From positions 1 through 5,210 of the forward strand of contig CATXSD010000166.1 in NCBI GenBank assembly GCA_958402075.1: a DNA stretch of 5,210 bases. The letters are read 5' to 3'. Each line of letters opens with the position of its first letter. Position 1 is the stretch's first letter. Below the pieces are notes generated by a model that searched no databases, was not told the origin of the DNA, and saw nothing but the letters and a program-made list of their open reading frames with translations. This document shows positions 1-5,210 of this stretch, piece after piece. Made by a program: the position numbers and the translations under genes. Source of the stretch: Mediterranea massiliensis (GTDB lineage: Bacteria; Bacteroidota; Bacteroidia; Bacteroidales; Bacteroidaceae).

Positions 1-1153
1 CTTTCCTGCCGGTGGTGAAGTTGAAGCGGGGCAATTCCACCTCCTCGCCGTGCAGCAGGGCCTGGAGCTGTTCGTTGAACAGCTTGAGGTCGAGGGCGTA
101 GAGCGATTCGTAGTCGTAGTTGCCCTTCTCGTCGCGCGGGGTCTGTTCGCGGTCCACGAAGTAGTTGTCCAGCGAGATGGGATAGGGGTGCAGCCCGTTG
201 GTCATCAGCTGTACGCTGAGGCGTTTGCTGAAGGTGGTCTTGCCCGAGGACGACGGTCCCGAGATGAGTACCAACTGTGCGCGGGTGCCGTTTTGTGTCC
301 GCTGGAAGATGTCGTCGGCAATCTGTGCGATTTTCTTTTCCTGCAGGGCTTCGGCCACGTTGATGAGGTCGGTGGCATGTCCGTCCAGACAGGCCTGGTT
401 GAAGTCGCCCACGTTGCTCAGGCCCATGATGTGGTTCCAGCGCAGGTGCTCCTTGAAGACGTCGAGCATCTTTTCCTGCTTGACCACGTCCTCCAGCACG
501 TTGGGGTTCTCCTTGTTGGGGATGCGCAGCAGCAGGCCGTCGTAGTATTTCACGATGTCAAACAGCTTGATGAAGCCGGTGCTGGGCAGCAGGTTGCCAT
601 AGTAGTAGTCCACCGTGTCGCCCAGTGTATAATAATAGGTATAGAGCGAGCCCGATGTCTCCAGCAGCTTCACCTTGTCGTCCATGCCCCGTTCGCTGAA
701 CACGCGGACGGCTTCGGTCGTATGGCACTCGGTGCGGTGGAAGGGAATGTTCTCGTCGATGATTTCCTGCATGCGCTTCTTGATGGCCTGCACGTCTTCC
801 AGTTCGATGGGGCGGCCGATGCGCAGGTTGCAGAAGTAACCCTTGGATACGGGGTGCTCCACGTAGAGCTTGCCTTGTGGAAACAGCTCGCTGACAGCCT
901 TGTAGAGAATGAAGCAGAGCGAGCGGACATAGGTACGCATGCCCGACGGGTCGCGCACGTCGAGAAACTCGACATCCTTGTTGTTGTACACCAGGAAGCT
1001 GAGGCCTTCGGAACGGTTGTTGACTTTGGCACTGACCACCTGATAAGGAAAATTAAGGTTAAGACCGGAATAAATATCCAAAAGTGAGCTTCCGATAGGG
1101 AAATCTTTATAAATATTATTATTTTTGCAACAGATTTGTAACATGTGTTTCAT
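1..1153 (-). CDS. Nucleoside kinase (uridine kinase/PRK family) with ThrRS-like N-terminal half; C-terminus cut by window edge
   Basis: The reading frame runs without a stop from ATG 1153-1151 to the window edge, giving 384 residues; family members are about 550 residues, so roughly 170 are missing. Residues 1-65 resemble a TGS domain. Residues 70-215 resemble the second additional (editing) domain of threonyl-tRNA synthetase, with HTTEAVRVF at 144-152 and LLPSTGFIKLF at 188-198. A P-loop kinase domain follows: Walker A GPSSSGKT at 299-306 and a uridine-kinase-like SLDNYF at 327-332, where the aspartate fits the catalytic or substrate-binding position. The family is expected to phosphorylate a nucleoside such as uridine with a nucleoside triphosphate in the cytoplasm; the substrate is inferred from family and not shown here. 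An in-frame ATG at 1144 (residue 4) is an equally possible start. The leader is A-rich with no clear Shine-Dalgarno site. It is divergent from the phosphate transporter gene, 82 bases away. Confidence 0.9.
   Translation of the reverse strand, partial: MKHMLQICCKNNNIYKDFPIGSSLLDIYSGLNLNFPYQVVSAKVNNRSEGLSFLVYNNKDVEFLDVRDPSGMRTYVRSLCFILYKAVSELFPQGKLYVEHPVSKGYFCNLRIGRPIELEDVQAIKKRMQEIIDENIPFHRTECHTTEAVRVFSERGMDDKVKLLETSGSLYTYYYTLGDTVDYYYGNLLPSTGFIKLFDIVKYYDGLLLRIPNKENPNVLEDVVKQEKMLDVFKEHLRWNHIMGLSNVGDFNQACLDGHATDLINVAEALQEKKIAQIADDIFQRTQNGTRAQLVLISGPSSSGKTTFSKRLSVQLMTNGLHPYPISLDNYFVDREQTPRDEKGNYDYESLYALDLKLFNEQLQALLHGEEVELPRFNFTTGRK
1120..1127 (+). promoter_or_regulatory. Possible -7 element for the Na+/phosphate cotransporter gene
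   Basis: TATTTTTG matches the Bacteroidetes -7 consensus TAnnTTTG exactly on the plus strand, but no TTTG is present at the expected -33 spacing. It lies inside the first codons of the divergent kinase gene and would give the transporter a leader of about 100 bases. The local sequence is very AT-rich, so a chance match is plausible. No better plus-strand candidate was seen between here and the start codon at 1236. Confidence 0.25.
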
Positions 1154-1182
1154 GAGCTTTCTTTTTTGGGTTTAGACGGCAT

Positions 1183-1213
1183 TAAAGATAGTCGGAATAA
1201 CAGATGGAGCAAA
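1183..1213 (-). promoter_or_regulatory. Putative Bacteroidetes-type promoter for the nucleoside kinase
   Basis: Read on the minus strand, TTTG (1213-1210) is followed after 19 bases by TATCTTTA (1190-1183). This fits the Bacteroidetes sigma-ABfr consensus, a -33 TTTG and a -7 TAnnTTTG about 19-21 bases apart, with one mismatch (final G to A). Transcription would start near 1176, leaving a leader of roughly 20-25 bases before ATG 1153. Both elements lie in the gap between the two divergent genes. The call rests on motif match and spacing only. Confidence 0.55.
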
Positions 1214-1235
1214 GAAACCCCTTAAATAATTAAAG

Positions 1236-2933
1236 ATGGAGTATTCTTTTTATGATTTTTTAAAGCTACTCGGCTCCTTGGCTCTTTTCCTTTATGGAAT
1301 GAAGGTGATGAGTGAAGGCCTTCAGAAGTTTGCCGGCGACCGGCTCAGGAGAATTCTGACAGCGATGACTACCAATCGGGTGACGGGCGTGTTGACCGGT
1401 GTACTGATTACCGCCCTGGTGCAGTCCTCTTCCGCAACGACTGTCATGGTGGTGAGTTTCGTGAACGCGGGGCTGCTGACCCTCTCCCAATCCATCGGCG
1501 TCATTATGGGTGCCAATATCGGTACGACGGTCACGGCGTGGATTATTTCCGCTTTGGGCTTCAAGGTCGACATTGCCGCCTTCGCCCTTCCGCTGCTGGC
1601 CTTCGGCATTCCTCTTCTCTTCTCCCAGAAAAGTAACCGCAAGTCTCTCGGCGAGTTCATTTTCGGCTTCTCCTTCCTGTTCATGGGACTCTCCTACTTG
1701 AAAAACAACGCTCCCGACCTGAGCCAGAATCCCGACATGCTGGCCTTCGTACAGGACTATACGGACATGGGCTTCCTGTCTATCCTGCTTTTTGTCTTTA
1801 TCGGTACCATCCTCACCATGATTGTGCAGGCTTCGGCTGCCACAATGGCCATCACGCTGATTATGTGTGCCAACGGCTGGATCAGCTTTGAACTGGGTGC
1901 CGCTCTGGTACTGGGCGAGAACATCGGTACCACGATTACGGCCAACCTGGCGGCACTGACGGGAAACACGCAGGCCCGACGGGCGGCGTTGGCCCACCTG
2001 GCCTTCAATGTCTTCGGTGTCATCTGGGTGCTCTGCCTGTTTGTACCCTTCACGGAGGCTGTGTCCTGGTTTGTCGAGAACGTGATGGGCTCTACCGATC
2101 CGGCTGTGGCCGTCTCGTTCAAGCTTTCTGCCTTCCACACGGCTTTCAACATCTGCAACGTCTTGATTTTGATTTGGTTCGTGCCCTTCATCGAGCGCAC
2201 CGTCTGTGCCATCATCCCGCTCAAGGAGCAGGACGAGGAATACCGTCTGCGCTTCATCTCGGGCGGTATGCTCTCTACGGCCGAGCTTTCCATCCTGCAG
2301 GCCAGCAAGGAAATCCATCTCTTTGCCGAGCGTACGCACCGCATGTTCGGCATGGTGCGCGACCTGCTCCATACGGAGAAGGACGATGACTTCAACCGCG
2401 TGTTCAGCCGGGTGGAGAAGTACGAGAATATCAGCGACAGCATGGAGCTGGAGATTGCCAACTACCTGAACAAGGTGTCCGAAGGTCGTCTGAGCTCGGA
2501 AAGTAAGCTGCAGATACGCGGCATGCTCCGCGAAGTGACCGAGATAGAGAGTATCGGTGACAGCTGTTACAACCTGGCGCGTACAATGAACCGCAAGCGG
2601 CAGGCCAACGAGGACTTTACCGAGAAACAGTACGACCACATCCATTGCATGATGAAGCTGACGGACGAGGCACTCTCGCAGATGATTTCGGTCGTGGAAC
2701 GCACGGATCATCATCCGGAAGACGTGAACAAGTCCTATAACCTGGAGAACGAAATCAACAACTACCGCAACCAGCTGAAGAACCAGAACATCATCGATGT
2801 GAACAACAAGGAATACAGCTATCAGATGGGCGTCTACTACATGGACATCATCGCCGAATGCGAGAAACTGGGCGACTACGTGGTGAATGTGGTGGAAGCC
2901 AGCTGCGACATCAAAGAAAAGAAGGCTTCGTAA
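1236..2933 (+). CDS. Na+/phosphate cotransporter with C-terminal PhoU-like domain (NptA/PF02690 type)
   Basis: The complete 565-residue protein carries the two inverted halves typical of Na/Pi cotransporters. Half one has QSSSATT (63-69) and GANIGTT (92-98); half two has QASAATM (198-204) and GENIGTT (227-233). The QSS-type motifs form the sodium/phosphate site in this family. About eight or nine hydrophobic segments span residues 6-318, followed by a soluble helical tail from about 345 to 560. That tail resembles PhoU, with the metal-binding-type signatures EIESIGD (436-442) and ECEKLGDY (541-548). The family couples Na+ to inorganic phosphate movement across the inner membrane; bacterial members can import phosphate, and some fused forms may relieve excess phosphate, so direction is not settled by sequence. 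The start at ATG 1236 follows an A/T-rich leader (TTAAAG) and places the first helix directly after it. The last codons and the stop lie within a hairpin shared with the convergent rubredoxin gene. Confidence 0.95.
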   Translation: MEYSFYDFLKLLGSLALFLYGMKVMSEGLQKFAGDRLRRILTAMTTNRVTGVLTGVLITALVQSSSATTVMVVSFVNAGLLTLSQSIGVIMGANIGTTVTAWIISALGFKVDIAAFALPLLAFGIPLLFSQKSNRKSLGEFIFGFSFLFMGLSYLKNNAPDLSQNPDMLAFVQDYTDMGFLSILLFVFIGTILTMIVQASAATMAITLIMCANGWISFELGAALVLGENIGTTITANLAALTGNTQARRAALAHLAFNVFGVIWVLCLFVPFTEAVSWFVENVMGSTDPAVAVSFKLSAFHTAFNICNVLILIWFVPFIERTVCAIIPLKEQDEEYRLRFISGGMLSTAELSILQASKEIHLFAERTHRMFGMVRDLLHTEKDDDFNRVFSRVEKYENISDSMELEIANYLNKVSEGRLSSESKLQIRGMLREVTEIESIGDSCYNLARTMNRKRQANEDFTEKQYDHIHCMMKLTDEALSQMISVVERTDHHPEDVNKSYNLENEINNYRNQLKNQNIIDVNNKEYSYQMGVYYMDIIAECEKLGDYVVNVVEASCDIKEKKAS

Positions 2934-2946
2934 TCACGAAGCCTTC
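2921..2946 (-). terminator. Rho-independent terminator of the rubredoxin gene, overlapping the transporter 3' end; possibly bidirectional
   Basis: GAAGGCTTCG (2921-2930) and CGAAGCCTTC (2937-2946) form a perfect 10-bp stem around a 6-base loop. On the minus strand the stem is followed by TTTTCTTTG (2920-2912), a good U-tract, and it begins 16 bases beyond the rubredoxin stop. On the plus strand the following bases are CCCTTGTCTC, a weak U-tract, so termination of the transporter transcript here is less certain. The left arm encodes the transporter's last residues, and its TAA stop (2931-2933) sits in the loop. Confidence 0.85.
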
Positions 2947-2962
2947 CCCTTGTCTCTTGGGA

Positions 2963-3124
2963 TCAGTGAGTCACCTCAAAGTCCTCTTTGCCTACGCCAC
3001 AGAGGGGGCATACCCAGTCGTCGGGCAGGTCTTCGAAGGCTGTGCCGGGCTGGATGCCGTTTTCGGGGTCGCCCAACTCGGGGTCGTAGATGTATTCACA
3101 TACGGTGCAGATGTATTTGTCCAT
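2963..3124 (-). CDS. Rubredoxin
   Basis: This is a complete 53-residue protein, the standard rubredoxin length. Two cysteine pairs ligate a single iron: CTVC (residues 6-9) and CPLC (39-42). The family hallmarks around them are present: YICTVCEYIYDP at 4-15, the GDPENGI turn at 18-24, and the aromatic-flanked DLPDDWVCPLCG at 32-43. Rubredoxins are cytoplasmic one-electron carriers; in anaerobes they typically donate to rubrerythrin or superoxide reductase in oxidative-stress defence, but no such partner is encoded here. The start at ATG 3124 puts the first cysteine at residue 6 as usual, and it follows an A-rich leader (AAAAACGAAAAAAGT). The frame stays open upstream to an ATG at 3205, but that 27-residue extension has no family counterpart. 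The gene converges on the phosphate transporter and is divergent from the P-type ATPase gene, so it is probably monocistronic. Confidence 0.96.
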   Translation of the reverse strand: MDKYICTVCEYIYDPELGDPENGIQPGTAFEDLPDDWVCPLCGVGKEDFEVTH

Positions 3125-3308
3125 ACTTTTTTCGTTTTTAAGGGTGGATGATTGTTTTCTGTTTCTCTCTGTAAAATAAACACGGATGAAGCCTGAATTG
3201 TTCATTCGTACCTGCCCCTTCTCTTTCCTAAAAAGATTTAATACTGCTTAACTGTCTGAATTATTGTTGTATTTTTGTGCTCAGTTAATTAAAACATGAA
3301 CAATCTGC
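3125..3308. other. Divergent intergenic region between rubredoxin and Ca2+-ATPase genes
   Basis: This AT-rich gap of 184 bases must hold the leaders of both genes. Next to rubredoxin, the minus strand is A-rich, as is common in Bacteroidetes translation starts. The plus-strand half carries a -7 element described separately. For rubredoxin I saw no convincing -33/-7 pair; TATTTTAC near 3170-3177 (minus strand) matches only loosely. No RNA gene, operator with long symmetric arms, or further reading frame with a recognisable product was seen. Confidence 0.6.
3270..3277 (+). promoter_or_regulatory. Putative -7 promoter element for the Ca2+-ATPase gene
   Basis: TATTTTTG is an exact match to the Bacteroidetes -7 consensus TAnnTTTG. 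The position 19 bases upstream reads CTTA (3247-3250), a poor match to the -33 TTTG, which is often weak in this phylum. Transcription would begin near 3284, leaving about 25 bases before ATG 3309, a usual leader length. The location between two divergent genes supports the call. Confidence 0.5.
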
Positions 3309-5210
3309 ATGAGCGCAATGAAAGAAAATGCCAATCATGTCGGGCTGACCGACGAAGAGGTACGCCGAAGTCGTGCCGAGCATGGAGCGAACCTGTTGAC
3401 TCCTCCCAAACGTCCCTCCCTTTTCAAGCTCTATTTGGAGAAATTCCAGGACCCCGTGGTCAAGGTACTGCTGGTGGCCGCCCTGTTTTCACTGATTATT
3501 TCGATTGTCGAGAACGAATACGCCGAAACCATCGGCATCATCGCCGCCATCCTGCTGGCTACGGGTATCGGCTTCTTCTTTGAATACGATGCCAACAAGA
3601 AGTTCGACCTGCTGAATGCCGTCAACGAAGAGACGCTGGTCAAGGTAATCCGCAACGGGCATGTACAGGAAGTGCCCCGCAAGGATGTGGTGGTGGGCGA
3701 TGTCGTTATTCTGGAGACGGGCGAGGAGATGCCGGCCGACGGCACGTTGCTTGAGGCTGTTTCGTTGCAGGTAAACGAGTCCAATCTGACCGGCGAACCG
3801 GTGGTTTCCAAAACGACCGTCGAGGCCGATTTCGACGAAGAGGCCACGTATGCCTCCAACCGTGTGTTGCGCGGCACGACCGTGGTCGACGGCCACGGCA
3901 TGATGCGTGTCGAGGCCGTGGGCGACGCGACTGAGATTGGTAAGGTGGCCCGTCAGAGTACGGAGCAGACCACCGAGCCCACACCTCTTAATATACAGCT
4001 CACCAAGCTGGCCAACCTGATCGGCAAGATCGGCTTTACCGCTGCCGGACTGGCTTTCGTCATCTTCTTTGTGAAAGATGTCATCCTCTTCTACGACTTT
4101 TCTTCCTTCCATACCTTTGCCGACTGGCTGCCCGCCCTGCAGGCCACGCTGAAGTATTTCATGATGGCCGTCACGCTGATTGTGGTGGCTGTGCCCGAGG
4201 GCCTGCCCATGAGCGTCACCCTGAGCCTGGCGCTGAACATGCGCCGCATGCTCTCCACCAACAACCTGGTGCGCAAGATGCATGCCTGCGAGACGATGGG
4301 TGCCATTACCGTCATCTGCACCGACAAGACGGGTACGCTGACACAGAACCAGATGCAGGTGTACGAGCCCAGCTTCTACGGACTGAAGAACCGGGGCGAG
4401 CTGGCCGACGACGAGTTGAGCCGCGTGGTGAAGGAAGGCATCAGTGCCAACTCCACCGCCTTCCTGGAGGAAGCCACGGCCGACGGCAAGGTGAAGGGGG
4501 TGGGCAATCCCACCGAAGTGGCCCTGCTCCTGTGGCTCAACAAGCAGGGACAGGACTACCTGAAGCTGCGTGAGGCGGCACAGGTGGTGGACCAGCTGAC
4601 CTTCTCGACCGAACGTAAGTACATGGCTACGCTGGTGCAGTCTCCGTTGCTGAACAGGAAAGTGCTCTATGTGAAGGGTGCTCCCGAGATTGTGCTGGGC
4701 AAGTGCAAGGACGTGGTGCTGGACGGCAAGCGCACCGATGCCGCCGCCTACCGCTCCACGGTCGACGCCCAGCTGCTGGGCTATCAGAACATGGCCATGC
4801 GTACCCTGGGCTTTGCCTATAAGGTGGTGGCCGACGACGATACGCGCGACTGCGCTTCGCTGGTGGCCGACGGCGACCTGTCGTTTGTGGGCGTGGTAGC
4901 CATCAGCGACCCCATCCGCCCCGATGTGCCTGCCGCCGTGCAGAAGTGCCAGTCGGCCGGCATTGCCGTGAAGATTGTGACGGGCGACACGCCGGGTACC
5001 GCTACCGAGATTGCCCGCCAGATAGGCCTGTGGAAGCCCGAAGACACCGAACGCAACCGCATCACCGGTGCCGACTTTGCCGCCCTGACCGACGAGGAGG
5101 CCCTCGACCGGGTACTGGACCTGAAGATCATGTCGCGCGCCCGTCCCACGGACAAGCAGCGCCTCGTGCAGCTGCTCCAGCAGAAAGGGGCCGTCGTGGC
5201 CGTGACGGGC
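3309..5210 (+). CDS. Calcium-transporting P-type ATPase, PMCA-like (P2B); C-terminus cut by window edge
   Basis: The frame is open for 634 codons to the window edge; relatives are close to 900 residues, so about the last third, including M5-M10, is missing. Domains in order: an N-terminal cation-ATPase segment (10-48), M1-M2 (about 50-91), the actuator with TGEP (161-164), M3-M4 (about 235-303) with the PEGLP ion-site motif (296-300), the phosphorylated aspartate D339 in CTDKTGTLT (337-345), the nucleotide-binding domain with FSTERK (432-437) and KGAPE (456-460), then VTGDTPGTA (557-565) and DPIRP (534-538). The run after M4, NNLVRKMHACETMG (318-331), is characteristic of plasma-membrane-type calcium pumps. 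The protein should couple ATP hydrolysis to Ca2+ export across the inner membrane; the M5/M6 residues that would confirm the ion are not in the window. ATG 3309 is the first possible start, since a TGA lies in frame at 3297; ATG 3318 is an alternative. The sequence ends at VTG, just before the hinge GDGxND. Confidence 0.94.
   Translation, partial: MSAMKENANHVGLTDEEVRRSRAEHGANLLTPPKRPSLFKLYLEKFQDPVVKVLLVAALFSLIISIVENEYAETIGIIAAILLATGIGFFFEYDANKKFDLLNAVNEETLVKVIRNGHVQEVPRKDVVVGDVVILETGEEMPADGTLLEAVSLQVNESNLTGEPVVSKTTVEADFDEEATYASNRVLRGTTVVDGHGMMRVEAVGDATEIGKVARQSTEQTTEPTPLNIQLTKLANLIGKIGFTAAGLAFVIFFVKDVILFYDFSSFHTFADWLPALQATLKYFMMAVTLIVVAVPEGLPMSVTLSLALNMRRMLSTNNLVRKMHACETMGAITVICTDKTGTLTQNQMQVYEPSFYGLKNRGELADDELSRVVKEGISANSTAFLEEATADGKVKGVGNPTEVALLLWLNKQGQDYLKLREAAQVVDQLTFSTERKYMATLVQSPLLNRKVLYVKGAPEIVLGKCKDVVLDGKRTDAAAYRSTVDAQLLGYQNMAMRTLGFAYKVVADDDTRDCASLVADGDLSFVGVVAISDPIRPDVPAAVQKCQSAGIAVKIVTGDTPGTATEIARQIGLWKPEDTERNRITGADFAALTDEEALDRVLDLKIMSRARPTDKQRLVQLLQQKGAVVAVTG

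Noticed and set aside
50..1087. Long plus-strand reading frame of 345 codons antisense to the kinase
   Set aside because: It is a valine-, histidine- and glutamine-rich translation with no recognisable domain, lying exactly opposite codons with strong G/C third positions. The minus strand encodes a clear conserved kinase.
1266..2714. Minus-strand reading frame of 482 codons opposite the transporter
   Set aside because: It is low in hydrophobic order and rich in H, Q, R and G, as expected from the complement of a GC-ending coding sequence. The plus strand has all the family motifs.
3125..3205. 27-residue N-terminal extension of rubredoxin from ATG 3205
   Set aside because: Rubredoxins begin about five residues before the first cysteine. 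The extension has no domain or signal character and would remove the A-rich leader.
3193..3269. Repeated CTGAATT near 3194 and 3255 and a TGAA-TTG-TTCA partial palindrome as a possible operator
   Set aside because: The repeats are short and imperfect and the arms are only 4 bases, which is not enough to support a binding site.
3285..3292. TTAATTAA palindrome upstream of the ATPase gene
   Set aside because: It is a short AT-only palindrome in an AT-rich leader, expected by chance. No second copy or longer symmetry was found.
3296..3583. Plus-strand frame starting at ATG 3296, just before the ATPase start
   Set aside because: It runs in another frame through the ATPase N-terminal codons and gives an arginine-, cysteine- and proline-rich nonsense translation. 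The ATPase frame from 3309 is conserved from about residue 11.
3489..4283. Minus-strand reading frame of 264 codons opposite the Ca2+-ATPase
   Set aside because: It is a shadow of the ATPase coding sequence with no recognisable domain or initiation signal.
1..5210. A previously undescribed multi-gene system (defence, mobile or RNA-based)
   Set aside because: All substantial coding sequence is accounted for by four known families with alternating orientation. No repeats, integrase, reverse transcriptase, nuclease or structured non-coding array was seen.

Overview
The window looks like ordinary chromosomal sequence from a member of the Bacteroidales (Bacteroides, Phocaeicola or Prevotella type). 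The evidence is threefold: protein families typical of that order, A-rich leaders in place of Shine-Dalgarno sites, and several copies of the Bacteroidetes -7 element (TAnnTTTG). Codon third positions are rich in G and C, while the gaps between genes are AT-rich. I cannot assign a species. No mobile element, tRNA, rRNA, CRISPR array or phage gene was seen.

Layout: (1) Positions 1-1153, minus strand, hold the first 384 codons of a nucleoside (uridine-type) kinase. It has a TGS/threonyl-tRNA-synthetase-like N-terminal half and a P-loop kinase half, and its C-terminus lies beyond base 1. (2) Positions 1154-1235 are a divergent intergenic region with a good minus-strand promoter candidate for the kinase. 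(3) Positions 1236-2933, plus strand, encode a complete Na+/phosphate cotransporter with a PhoU-like cytoplasmic tail. (4) Positions 2921-2946 form a perfect 10-bp hairpin that includes the transporter stop codon; it is best read as the terminator of the convergent rubredoxin gene and perhaps works both ways. (5) Positions 2963-3124, minus strand, encode a complete 53-residue rubredoxin. (6) Positions 3125-3308 are a second divergent intergenic region with a plus-strand -7 element. (7) Positions 3309-5210, plus strand, hold the first 634 residues of a PMCA-type (P2B) calcium-transporting P-type ATPase, cut by the window edge just before the hinge aspartate.

The genes alternate in direction (minus, plus, minus, plus), so each is probably its own transcription unit. 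Two are ion transporters (phosphate uptake or balance, Ca2+ export), one is a nucleotide-salvage-type kinase and one is a small electron carrier. No shared pathway is evident. I did not find an undescribed multi-gene system. The points most worth a second look are the kinase's ThrRS-like module, which appears to have lost all four editing-site metal ligands, and the terminator built into the last codons of the opposing gene.
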